Positions 42,840 to 51,653 of a stretch of 64,000 bases of DNA are shown piece by piece. Position 1 is the first letter of the stretch. The number at the start of each line of letters is the position of its first letter. A program made the position numbers and the translations under genes. Location of the stretch: positions 151,589 through 215,588 of the forward strand of contig JAIOZL010000005.1 of assembly GCA_021740645.1 (NCBI GenBank). Reading direction: 5' to 3'. Below the pieces are notes generated by a model. It was not told where the DNA came from, ran no database searches, and was given only the letters and a program-made list of their open reading frames with translations. This stretch comes from Bacteroidales bacterium. Lineage in GTDB: Bacteria; Bacteroidota; Bacteroidia; Bacteroidales; JAADJA01.

Positions 42840-43563
42840 TACAATAGGATATTAATTTCCTGATTTGTTGTGCAGGCGCGTCTTTGTAGTTGATTTTATT
42901 TTTTTTCAAATATTTTTTCAAGGCTTTTTTTTGTTCAGAAAACTGAGTCAGGAAAGTACTTTTGGACGGAAGTTTTTTTAGGTTCCCATCCTTATAAATA
43001 TAATGGAGATGTTGCTGTTTGCCATATTCTCCATAAGGCTTTAAATCGGAGTATACCTTTTTGAATTGTTTAAAATACTTTGTAAAAAAAATATAATCGC
43101 CTCTGTAAATCATTTCTACATAACCCAAGTCATACTTATCAGGAAGGATATGGTGTGAGTTCACAAAAAAATGTCCTTCCAGTTCTACCGTATCTATTAA
43201 TCCTTTTTGCAATGCGATGTATTGGTTTTCTCCCGTGCTGGTCAGGTTTTTCAGAATAAATACGTCCTGTTCAATATCGTATTTTAAAGTAACTTCCGGG
43301 AACTTTGAGCCTTTAATAAATACCATGCCGGTCGACCAGGCATTTTTATCAAAATAGGGGTAGTTAGCAGCCTTACTATTGGTAGGTATATAAATCTGAC
43401 CTTTTATCAGCAGATCATTTGCGCCGTAAATGTTCTCTGTATGCTGGTAAATTGCTGCTTCATTTTTTAAGAAAGCAGATGCTTTACCCTGGCTGAGAGC
43501 AAGTGCCGGGATCCACAAAATAATTATTAATAGATGAATGTAAAGTATAAATTTAGGGGGCAT
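42823..43563 (-). CDS. Exported protein of unknown function, 246 aa
   Basis: N-terminal hydrophobic signal (FILYIHLLIIILWIPALALS). The mature part is strand-rich (DLLIKGQIYIP, VTLKYDIEQDVFILKNL, EMIYRGDYIFFTKYFKQF) with a lysine-rich C-terminus (KKALKKYLKKNKINYKD). No family recognised. Overlaps the TonB receptor start by 17 bp, so it is its upstream operon partner and may be part of the transport or sensing system. Confidence 0.75.
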   Translation of the reverse strand: MPPKFILYIHLLIIILWIPALALSQGKASAFLKNEAAIYQHTENIYGANDLLIKGQIYIPTNSKAANYPYFDKNAWSTGMVFIKGSKFPEVTLKYDIEQDVFILKNLTSTGENQYIALQKGLIDTVELEGHFFVNSHHILPDKYDLGYVEMIYRGDYIFFTKYFKQFKKVYSDLKPYGEYGKQQHLHYIYKDGNLKKLPSKSTFLTQFSEQKKALKKYLKKNKINYKDAPAQQIRKLISYCNEESK

Positions 43564-43654
43564 AAAATCTCTTTGTTTTGATTGTAAAATTATGGATTAT
43601 ATGTGATAATTAGTGTCAAACGCTGATGATTTTGAAATTATTATCAGAAAAGAA

Positions 43655-43685
43655 GAAAAAAAAAGCTGCCTTAACAAGGCAGCTT
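43655..43685 (-). terminator. Rho-independent terminator
   Basis: Ten-base perfect arms AAGCTGCCTT / AAGGCAGCTT (43663-43685), loop AAC, A-run on the plus strand giving Ts on the minus strand. Ends the SusCD transcript 20 bp after the SusD stop. Confidence 0.9.
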
Positions 43686-43704
43686 TTTTATACATTATCT
43701 GTAT

Positions 43705-45150
43705 TTAGAATTTATCCCAGAACAAAGGTACGTTGTAATTTTCAGTTTCTGGTTGAGAAATACCCATTGCTTCAACAGCATTATAATAGTTTTCACCATT
43801 TTGGGCAACTTCATCATATGGATAAGGCATACGTAATGGGATCATATCGTATGTCATTCCTTCAGGAACATTCAGGATTGGGAAGTCGAGCCTTCTCCAT
43901 TCAGCCCATGCTTCAATTCCCCTGTTATAAAGGGCAAGCCATTTCTGAGTTCCGATAGACTCTTTCCAGTTTGCAGCATCGTAAGGATTAGCAGCAAGGA
44001 ATGCAGCAGCATCATCAGTGCTTCCACCCCAATATACAATACTTTCTGTGATAGCAGTATTATAATAATCTGCAGCTGAACCGGAAACACCATAACCACC
44101 TCTTTGTGCAGCTTCTGCTAACAGGAACTGAACTTCAACATAGTCAATTATGATAGCCGGGAATGTAGCTTCAAAGAATGGTGCGGAGAAGTTAGAAAAG
44201 TTATTATAGGATTGTGCACCATCTAAACCAGCAACAGCACCTACATAGTCACCGTCATATTGGGTAAACCACAAAGGTAAACGAGGATCGTTCATGCTTT
44301 TCATCATATCAATGATGGTATTGGTTGGCAAATAATCTTTACGATTATCCACTACAAAGGCATCATAGATGGCATTTACATGAGGAACAACTCCGGTATA
44401 ATTAACCATTCCACTTTCAGCTTGTGAACCAATTACTCCATATTGTAAAGCATTGGCAACGGCAGAAGTTGAAGCAGTAGCATTGGCATCAGCTAAACGC
44501 ATTCCTAAACGAAGTAATAAAGAAGCTCCAAACTTTTTCCAGGAAGCTACATCTCCATTAAAGAATACATCAGCACTTCCAAAACTTCCTGCACCGGTAT
44601 TCAAATTACCTAATGCAGTAGTCAGTCTGGAAATGATATCTGTGTAAATAGTAGCTGCATCATCATAGGCAGGAGCTGAATTACCAGATCCCTGCAGTGC
44701 TTGTGAATAAGGCATATTGCCAAAAGCATCTACAATTACATGCCATGCGTATACTTCGCAGATTTCGATAATATTCACCATATTATCTCTTTCGTCAGGG
44801 TCTCCACCATATTCTGGAGAAGTTAAAATACTTTTTGCTTCTTCAAAATCAATAAGTGACCAACGGTACATTCTGTCAGCATACTCATCCGGAATTTTAC
44901 GGTCCTGGAATAAATATCTAGACTCATCGAAATAAGTCGTTTCCTGCCAGTATTGTACCATCAATCTGGTGATGTTGCGGTTGACACTAACATGGTCAAC
45001 CTGGTTAAAGCACGCCAACATGGCATTTGTAAATAAGGTTTCAGCCGGGACTTCTGAGGCTTCTTTGGGATTCACGTTATCAGGCAACTCGCAGGCGGAT
45101 ATCCCAAAAATCAGTACAAATCCCAGTAACAAATATTTTATGGTTTTCAT
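43705..45150 (-). CDS. SusD/RagB-like surface lipoprotein, 481 aa
   Basis: Lipobox GISAC, mature Cys about residue 20. A helical SusD fold: KFGASLLLRLGMRLADAN, YVEVQFLLAEAAQRGGYG and WLALYNRGIEAWAEWRRLDFP are typical of the SusD-like 2 group. These lipoproteins cap SusC barrels and hold the ligand before import. The ligand cannot be identified. Directly behind the SusC gene (33 bp). Confidence 0.93.
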   Translation of the reverse strand: MKTIKYLLLGFVLIFGISACELPDNVNPKEASEVPAETLFTNAMLACFNQVDHVSVNRNITRLMVQYWQETTYFDESRYLFQDRKIPDEYADRMYRWSLIDFEEAKSILTSPEYGGDPDERDNMVNIIEICEVYAWHVIVDAFGNMPYSQALQGSGNSAPAYDDAATIYTDIISRLTTALGNLNTGAGSFGSADVFFNGDVASWKKFGASLLLRLGMRLADANATASTSAVANALQYGVIGSQAESGMVNYTGVVPHVNAIYDAFVVDNRKDYLPTNTIIDMMKSMNDPRLPLWFTQYDGDYVGAVAGLDGAQSYNNFSNFSAPFFEATFPAIIIDYVEVQFLLAEAAQRGGYGVSGSAADYYNTAITESIVYWGGSTDDAAAFLAANPYDAANWKESIGTQKWLALYNRGIEAWAEWRRLDFPILNVPEGMTYDMIPLRMPYPYDEVAQNGENYYNAVEAMGISQPETENYNVPLFWDKF

Positions 45151-45183
45151 ATGATCTGTTTTTTATAGTTTAACATATTTAAA

Positions 45184-48100
45184 TTATATACCAAGTTTTA
45201 GGTTAAATCCAAACGTTCTGGCAATTGGCCATGAACCTGTTTCAATACCTTGTTGGTTACCAGAACCAAGTCCTGCTTCAGGATCGAAGTGTTCGGTATT
45301 CTTATGAATGATCCAAACGTTACGTCCTACTACAGAAAATACAATGGTTTGTAATGGAGTTTTATCTACTACTGATTGTGGCAAGGTATAAGATAATGCA
45401 ACTTCCCTTAGTTTAACGTAAGAGGCATCAAATACATAACGTGCGGTTGGGCTATTGTTATAGTACCATGCACGACCCCACCTGAAGGCAGGAACATAAG
45501 TTGTATTTTCTGAACCGTCTTCATAAACTGTTTCAGGGAAACGATACCCTCCGCCTTCTTCAACTGGATTACGCATTTGAATTCCTTTGTCGTTGTTTTC
45601 AGCAGTTTCAAAATATAAACCGGTAGCTTGTCCGTACTTGGTGTTCACTGAATATACATCTCCACCTTTCTGAATATCAACTAAAAGATTTAATGTGAAT
45701 CCTTTATAAGTAAAAGAAGTAGGAATACCCATATTCCAGTCAGGCTGGATGTTTCCAATGATTTCTTCACCTGATTCTGTCTTCAGGTAATATCCGTCTT
45801 CACCAACAGTTTTCTTTCCATCGGTATAAACGAAATCAGTTCCTTTAATTGTACCATAAGGCTCACCTACTGTAGCGTTAACTGAAACATCCCATGCAGA
45901 ATAGATAAGTAGGTTTTCAACACCACCATAGAGGCTTAATACTTCATTTTGGTTCTTCGTCCAGTTAATACCAATATCCCACTGGAATGAGCTGGTTTTA
46001 ACAGGTGTACCTAATGCAGCAATTTCAATGCCTTTATTTTCAATCTCCCCACCATTTACAAACATCCTGTTATATCCTGTAGAAGGAGAAACAAGAACTG
46101 GCATGATTTGATCAGTACTGTTCGACTTATAGTAAGCGATGTCAAAACTTAATCTTCTTTGGAAGAAGCTGGCCTCAAGGCCAAACTCTAATCCTGAAGT
46201 TTTTTCAGGTTTCAACATATCATTTTGTTTTGTATCATTCACTGAGAATAATGCTTCATTTCCCCAGCTGGTATTTTGCTGGTAGGTATTGTATACACTA
46301 TAATAAGGAGCATCATTACCTACAGCAGCATAAGCAGCTCTAAATTTAGCAAATGATAACCAATCTAAATCCTGAATACCACCCAGTTCACTAAGTACTA
46401 CACTTAATGATGCGGATGGATAGAAATAGGAATTTTCATTTTCAGGTAAAGTAGATGATTGATCATTACGTGCTGTCAGGTCGAGATATAAGAAACTCTT
46501 ATACCCAAATGAAGCACTTGCAAACACACTGTTGATTCCCCACTCAGCTAAAGATTCAGTTACAGCGGCAGGTGAAACAGAGTTAGAGATCGAATAAAAA
46601 TCAGGAACAACTAATCCACCGTTAGTTTCACCTAAAATGGATTGGATCATATTTTTCCTGGAGTTTGTACCTACTAAACCATTTAATGAAATGTCACCAA
46701 AGTTTTTGTTGAATTTCAACATCATTTCATAGTTGGTTTCCCTGAACTTACGGTTAAAGCTTGAGAAATAAGAAGGATCAACACTTCCTACTGCAATTCT
46801 CTCGTTCTGGATTTCCTGGTAGTTATCCAGCATCATCTTACCAGAGATAGACAACCAGTCAGTAAATTCGTAAGTTAAACCAGCAAAACCAAATATCCTG
46901 TCGCGGCTGTCATCTTCAAAGTTTTTGTATCTAACCCAGTATGGATTATCAAAATAAATTGGATGTAAGTCATTCCAGTAAGCAGAGTTCCATGATAACT
47001 GGCTTCCGTCTGCCCTGAGATACCTGTCTTCCAACCTTTTCAGGTCGACGTTACGCTCAAACCATTGTCCGAATGATTGCATGGGGTTTCCACCATCGTA
47101 TCCGGTTCCTTGCCTGCCAACTACACTTGTATTTGAATAAGTTAGGTTGGCTTCGGTTTTTAAGCGTTTGCTAAAATTATAATCGCCTGCAAAATTGATA
47201 GAGTTTTTCTTAAGTGAACTGTTCGGTGCCATTCCTTTTTCATCCACATTAGTATAGGATAACCTGAAACGGCCAAAGTCGTTACCTGCATCAAATGATA
47301 CATTATTTGTCCACTTTACTCCAGTACTAAAGAAATAATCTAATCCGTTTTCACCAGCAACCCATGGCCTTTTTTCACCATAGTTTGAAGCATTTGGATC
47401 AAGGGCATCCCACTGAACTACCATCAAATTTGGATCAAAAGGATGACCCCATGAAGCATCTTCTGATGTAGGTGTAATAATACCCAGAGTTTCATCGTAA
47501 AAGAAGTAATAGTCCTGAGCCCCGGGATAGTTTTCATTTTCATAAAACGGACCATAACCACCACCGTATTTATCCTGCCACTTAGGCATGGTGGCTTTAT
47601 CTACGTTGCTGATTTGTACACCTGAATTAACAGTTACACCAATACCTTTTTTGCCACGGGTCCCTTTTTTAGTGGTAATGAGGATTACCCCATTAGCAGC
47701 TCTTGAACCATAAAGTGCAGTAGCTGCAGCACCCTTAAGAACCGACATGGACTCGATGTCATCAGGATTGATATCTGCGGCAGCATTTCCGTAGTCATAT
47801 CCACCCCAACCATCATTTTGGTTAGCGGTAGTTTCGTTGGCGGAAACCCTGTCTTCGTTTGTATTGTTGTTATCTATTGGCACACCATCCACAACAAACA
47901 ATGCCTGGTTGTTTTGTGTGAGTGAAGTAGTACCCCTGATAAGAACGTTTGCAGAACCACCCATGGTGTTGGATTGACGAACATGAACACCGGAAACCCT
48001 ACCGGAAATTGAATTCACGAAGTTCGTTTCACGTACCTGGTTTAAATCTGCACCGTCCACTTCCTGAACGGCATAACCAAGTGATTTTTTCTCCCTGCTG

Positions 48101-48438
48101 ATACCCAGGGCTGTTACAACCACACCTTCAAGGTTTAGGACATCTGGCTCCATTACAACCGCAATTTCGGTCTGAGAACCAATTGCCACTTCCTGCGTGG
48201 CCATACCTACAAAACGGAAAACAAGTATTTTGGCTGTTTCAGGTACAGCCAGGGTGTATTTTCCATCCAGGTTGGTAACTGTACCAGTTGTAGTACCTTT
48301 TACCAAAACCTGTACTCCAGGGATAGGCTGACCATCGTCCGAGCTGGTGATGGTACCTTTAATTTCCCTGTCTTGAGCTTGTAAAAATTGCATCCCTATG
48401 AAAAATATGAATGCAAGAAATAGGGTAAATTTTCTCAT
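45184..48438 (-). CDS. SusC/RagA-type TonB-linked outer-membrane protein, 1084 aa
   Basis: Signal peptide, then a carboxypeptidase-regulatory-like domain (KGTITSSDDGQPIPGVQVLVKGTT), the SusC signature (LNLEGVVVTALGISREKKSLGYAV), plug (NVLIRGTTSLTQNNQALFVVDG; SVLKGAAATALYGSRAANGV) and a long barrel ending ARTFGFNLKLGI. Imports oligosaccharides or peptides with TonB energy. No glycoside hydrolase, peptidase or regulator flanks it, so the substrate is unknown. The preceding 298 bp contain the presumed promoter, without a clean TAnnTTTG match. Confidence 0.95.
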   Translation of the reverse strand: MRKFTLFLAFIFFIGMQFLQAQDREIKGTITSSDDGQPIPGVQVLVKGTTTGTVTNLDGKYTLAVPETAKILVFRFVGMATQEVAIGSQTEIAVVMEPDVLNLEGVVVTALGISREKKSLGYAVQEVDGADLNQVRETNFVNSISGRVSGVHVRQSNTMGGSANVLIRGTTSLTQNNQALFVVDGVPIDNNNTNEDRVSANETTANQNDGWGGYDYGNAAADINPDDIESMSVLKGAAATALYGSRAANGVILITTKKGTRGKKGIGVTVNSGVQISNVDKATMPKWQDKYGGGYGPFYENENYPGAQDYYFFYDETLGIITPTSEDASWGHPFDPNLMVVQWDALDPNASNYGEKRPWVAGENGLDYFFSTGVKWTNNVSFDAGNDFGRFRLSYTNVDEKGMAPNSSLKKNSINFAGDYNFSKRLKTEANLTYSNTSVVGRQGTGYDGGNPMQSFGQWFERNVDLKRLEDRYLRADGSQLSWNSAYWNDLHPIYFDNPYWVRYKNFEDDSRDRIFGFAGLTYEFTDWLSISGKMMLDNYQEIQNERIAVGSVDPSYFSSFNRKFRETNYEMMLKFNKNFGDISLNGLVGTNSRKNMIQSILGETNGGLVVPDFYSISNSVSPAAVTESLAEWGINSVFASASFGYKSFLYLDLTARNDQSSTLPENENSYFYPSASLSVVLSELGGIQDLDWLSFAKFRAAYAAVGNDAPYYSVYNTYQQNTSWGNEALFSVNDTKQNDMLKPEKTSGLEFGLEASFFQRRLSFDIAYYKSNSTDQIMPVLVSPSTGYNRMFVNGGEIENKGIEIAALGTPVKTSSFQWDIGINWTKNQNEVLSLYGGVENLLIYSAWDVSVNATVGEPYGTIKGTDFVYTDGKKTVGEDGYYLKTESGEEIIGNIQPDWNMGIPTSFTYKGFTLNLLVDIQKGGDVYSVNTKYGQATGLYFETAENNDKGIQMRNPVEEGGGYRFPETVYEDGSENTTYVPAFRWGRAWYYNNSPTARYVFDASYVKLREVALSYTLPQSVVDKTPLQTIVFSVVGRNVWIIHKNTEHFDPEAGLGSGNQQGIETGSWPIARTFGFNLKLGI

Positions 48439-48736
48439 AACATAAGAATTTTAATTAGTAAATATGATTAAGAGTGCTTATTAAACTATTATTTAGTTTA
48501 TTTTTTTGCATGCCAATGAACGCTAAAACCCCTTAAAAACTCCGCAAAATAGGGATAACTAATTATTAAAGCAAGAAAAAATTAATTTTAAATTAACTTT
48601 AAATTTTTAATAAACTCAGCATCAATGATTCGCATTACCAATTTTTCTGAATTTAGTAAAATCAAAATATGCGAATAATCCCCATGTATGCTATTATTGC
48701 TAAAACAAAGATAATAAATTATTAAATATCGAAGGT
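48439..48736. other. Intergenic region upstream of SusC
   Basis: 298 bp, very AT-rich. It must contain the SusCD promoter, but I find no exact TAnnTTTG box in the right place. On the minus strand a TATTTTG (one base short of consensus) occurs near 48548. No ORF or repeat. Confidence 0.4.
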
Positions 48737-49147
48737 TTAAGTTAATTTTTTCAGAAAAGGTAAAAAAATAATAAAAGTGGAAAAATAAATTAAGGTGCCG
48801 GTTAAGCTGCCATAACCAAATACATAGGACAATACAATGATTAATAAGGAAGAGAATCCAATAATATACAGGCCGTATCTTTTACGTTGCCAAATAAACA
48901 TAATTCCGGTAAGAGCCGCACCATGCAGCATAAAAGCCAAAAGCCCTCCTATAAATACCCTGGGAAAAGAAATACTGGATTCCATGTAATAATCTGATAG
49001 TATTAGGGTGGACCACCGGTTAAAAAGTAATAGGATAAAAAGTAAAATAAAAATTAATCCAAAATAAATATATCCTGAAACACAAAATAAAGTTAACAGG
49101 AAAGGTCTTGGGATATATGTGGATTCGCTTTTATTTTCAGTTTCCAT
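48737..49147 (-). CDS. Small integral membrane protein, 136 aa
   Basis: Four hydrophobic segments after a polar N-terminus (METENKSESTYIPRP): YIYFGLIFILLFILLLF, GGLLAFMLHGAALTGIMFI, LYIIGFSSLLIIVLSYVFG, and a last one ending FLPFLKKL. No functional motif. Starts 3 bp after the stop of a similar four-helix protein, so the two may form a complex. Third gene of the ammonia-lyase operon. Confidence 0.7.
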   Translation of the reverse strand: METENKSESTYIPRPFLLTLFCVSGYIYFGLIFILLFILLLFNRWSTLILSDYYMESSISFPRVFIGGLLAFMLHGAALTGIMFIWQRKRYGLYIIGFSSLLIIVLSYVFGYGSLTGTLIYFSTFIIFLPFLKKLT

Positions 49148-49150
49148 AGG

Positions 49151-49582
49151 TCAGGTCATAAGTTTTATTTGGCTGAAATATCCAAATATAAAAGCACTAG
49201 TCAGGAACAGACTCACAACCGAAAACATTTTGGGATCAATCATTACAGCAGGTAAGATTAGAATAAATAGCTGTGAGGCAGTATATAAATGGAATCCAAT
49301 TTTATGCAGATTCCACATTTGAATAGCTCCTGCAAGGGATACCACATAAAGTACAAATCCTGCCAGGAAAAATGATTTTCCTCCTGACAGGATCATAGCA
49401 ATTTCAGGAATGTTGATGGTCGTTTCATCCATCAGTTCTGAAACTACATCAAAGGACAACAAAATAAACAGGTTAGAAAAGGCCGCTAATCCACTACCGA
49501 TAAAAGTGAGTATACACAGAAGTTTTAATAGTTCAAGGCGATTTTTGTATTTTCCTGCCGGATTATAATTTTGTATATCCAT
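49151..49582 (-). CDS. Small integral membrane protein, 143 aa
   Basis: Polar N-terminus (MDIQNYNPAGKYKNRLEL), then four hydrophobic segments (LLCILTFIGSGLAAFSNLFIL, FFLAGFVLYVVSLAGAIQM, LYTASQLFILILPAVMI, VSLFLTSAFIFGYFSQI). Layout mirrors the next gene. 8 bp after the ammonia-lyase stop. Unknown function; a distant relation to the downstream protein is likely by shape, not shown by alignment. Confidence 0.7.
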   Translation of the reverse strand: MDIQNYNPAGKYKNRLELLKLLCILTFIGSGLAAFSNLFILLSFDVVSELMDETTINIPEIAMILSGGKSFFLAGFVLYVVSLAGAIQMWNLHKIGFHLYTASQLFILILPAVMIDPKMFSVVSLFLTSAFIFGYFSQIKLMT

Positions 49583-49590
49583 ATTTGTTT

Positions 49591-51117
49591 TTATTCAAGA
49601 CTGCCAACTACTTTTTCTACTTCAAATAAAATCTCACAGGATTCAACCAGGTCTTTCATTTTATTATGATCGTCGTAAAGAGGTCGGTCAATGTCGAGGA
49701 ATTCAACGTATTTCCTGATCACTTCTTTTGCTTTGGTAACTCCTTTTCCAAAATTATATTCCCTGAAATCGAGGGCCTGGGCGGCAGCCATAAATTCAAT
49801 TCCCAAAATACCATATGCATTGTCAAGAATTTGAAAGTTTTTTTGCGCGGTATTCATACCCATCGAAACAAAATCCTCCTGGTCAGCGGCAGCCGGTATG
49901 GACTGAATAGATGCCGGGGCCGAAAGAATACGTTGTTCCACAATTTGCATATCTGCTGTATACTGGCTTAACATCAGGCCTGAAAACATTCCGGCCCCTT
50001 TGGTAAGGAAAGCAGGCAAACCTACACTTAAAGCAGGGTTGTTCAACCTGTTCATTCTACGTTCCGACATCACACTAACCATCGTAACTACCATTCCAGC
50101 CATATCCATAGGAACAGAAACCGGTGTTCCCTGAAAGTTTGCTCCTGAAAGCTGAAGGTTCTCATCCGGGAAAAAGATCGGGTTATCACCCACCCCGTTC
50201 AATTCTATTTCTACCTGCGACCGGGCGTATGCCAGGGCATCATGAGCAGCTCCAATTACTTGTGGGGTCGACCGCATAGAATAAGCATCCTGTACTTTGC
50301 ATTTTATCCGTTGTTCTTTCAGGTCACCCCCGTCAACTAACTTGTTAATTGCATTGGCACTTCGTATGGCTCCTTTAAACCCTCTTACTTCATGTAATTT
50401 CGAAGTATAAGGTTTCATGTTGGCTTTTAAAGCTTCTAGCGACATGGCTGCTGCAATTTCTGCTTGCTTTAACCAATTGTTGGCATCAACGAGGAATATG
50501 GCACTCATCGCTGTTAAAACGTTGGAACCATTAATAGTTGCAAGACCATCACGGGCCTGTAAGCCAGGGATTTCAATACCGGCTTTTTGTAAAGCTTCTT
50601 TCCCACTATATAATTCTCCTTTATAATAGGCTTTTCCTTCGCCCATCATCAACAGGGCAATCTGTGACATAGGTGCCAGGTCGCCCGAAGCTCCAACAGA
50701 ACCTTTTTTACAAACCCAGGGAGTAACTCCTTTATTGAGCATATCAACAAGTGTCTGGGTAATTTCAAGGCGAACACCTGAATTTCCGTGGGCATGTACA
50801 TTGATCCTGCCCAGCATGGCTCCCCTTACCCACTCAATGGGCATAGGTTCTCCAATTCCGGCTGCGTGGTTATAAATTAAATATTTTTGAAAATCTTTTA
50901 CCTGGTCATCGTTCAGTACAACCTCTGAAAATTCACCTATCCCTGTATTTACACCATACATTATTTCCCTGGCCTCGATTTTTTGTTCGAGCATGGAACG
51001 GCATTTTTTAATGGCTTGAATGGAATCGGGATGAAGTTCTACTTTTTGGTTGTAACGGGCAACATTTACTACGTCTTCAATAGTTAATCCTGCACCTTTT
51101 ATAACTAATGTGTTCAT
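49591..51117 (-). CDS. hutH: Aromatic amino-acid (histidine-type) ammonia-lyase, 508 aa
   Basis: Eliminates ammonia from an aromatic amino acid, using the MIO cofactor formed from Ala143-Ser144-Gly145 in GSVGASGDLAP. Catalytic Tyr54 (YGVNTG) is present. His84 corresponds to the conserved His83 of characterised histidine ammonia-lyase, but the residue before it is Asn, where histidine lyases usually have Ser. Also QEDFVSMG replaces the QEDHVSMG typical of HAL, keeping the Glu. Substrate is therefore uncertain; HAL is the best guess. No hutU, hutI or ftcD nearby, and it is followed by two small membrane proteins. Confidence 0.85.
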   Translation of the reverse strand: MNTLVIKGAGLTIEDVVNVARYNQKVELHPDSIQAIKKCRSMLEQKIEAREIMYGVNTGIGEFSEVVLNDDQVKDFQKYLIYNHAAGIGEPMPIEWVRGAMLGRINVHAHGNSGVRLEITQTLVDMLNKGVTPWVCKKGSVGASGDLAPMSQIALLMMGEGKAYYKGELYSGKEALQKAGIEIPGLQARDGLATINGSNVLTAMSAIFLVDANNWLKQAEIAAAMSLEALKANMKPYTSKLHEVRGFKGAIRSANAINKLVDGGDLKEQRIKCKVQDAYSMRSTPQVIGAAHDALAYARSQVEIELNGVGDNPIFFPDENLQLSGANFQGTPVSVPMDMAGMVVTMVSVMSERRMNRLNNPALSVGLPAFLTKGAGMFSGLMLSQYTADMQIVEQRILSAPASIQSIPAAADQEDFVSMGMNTAQKNFQILDNAYGILGIEFMAAAQALDFREYNFGKGVTKAKEVIRKYVEFLDIDRPLYDDHNKMKDLVESCEILFEVEKVVGSLE

Positions 51118-51232
51118 TTTGTTAAGTTTTAAAATAATAATTTAGTTGAAATTGAAATGTAATACTTTTGAAAAATGAACTAGGAGCAAAGTGCTTTGCG
51201 GTTGATTTTAATTTTAAAACGTAAATTCCAGC

Positions 51233-51296
51233 TTATCGCCATTTTTATGTATTTAACGAGGCGATAAAAGTATAAAAAACATCGATAAGATGTTTT
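51233..51296. promoter_or_regulatory. Inverted repeats in the divergent hutH / thioredoxin gap
   Basis: TTATCGCC (51233-51240) and GGCGATAA (51260-51267) are perfect 8-bp inverted arms 19 nt apart. A second palindrome AAAACATC-GATAA-GATGTTTT occupies 51276-51296. The first could be an operator; the second may be a leader hairpin of the thioredoxin gene. No regulator gene is adjacent. Confidence 0.4.
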
Positions 51297-51317
51297 AACC
51301 TTCATAAAAATAAGGAT

Positions 51318-51641
51318 ATGCAAACTGAAGATATAGAAAAATTACAAATCCGGATAAAGAATGAATTAGGGGTTCTGCTCTATTTCTATAATGATGATTG
51401 TGCGCCATGTATCAGTTTACGACCAAAGGTGCAAAAATTGATGGATGAAAAATTTCCTAAGATGAAGGTGAATTGGATAAATTCGAAACAATCTCCGGAA
51501 ATTCCAGCAGCTTATGGTGTTTTTGCTAATCCTGCTATTTTGTTGTTTTTTGATGGGAAAGAAACCAGGAGGTTTAGTAAATATGTATCCATTGATGAGT
51601 TGGGGATTGCCATTGAAAGATATTATCAACTCATATTTTGA
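51318..51641 (+). CDS. Thioredoxin-family protein, 107 aa
   Basis: Thioredoxin fold at normal length. The redox motif is CAPC (C28, C31), preceded by LLYFYNDD rather than the classical VDFWA-WCGPC, so the loop lacks the Trp-Gly of housekeeping thioredoxins. A cis-Pro is seen in ANPAILLF. No signal peptide, so cytoplasmic. Probably a specialised reductase; partner not evident. Confidence 0.88.
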   Translation: MQTEDIEKLQIRIKNELGVLLYFYNDDCAPCISLRPKVQKLMDEKFPKMKVNWINSKQSPEIPAAYGVFANPAILLFFDGKETRRFSKYVSIDELGIAIERYYQLIF

Positions 51642-51653
51642 TTCCAGTTTTGA

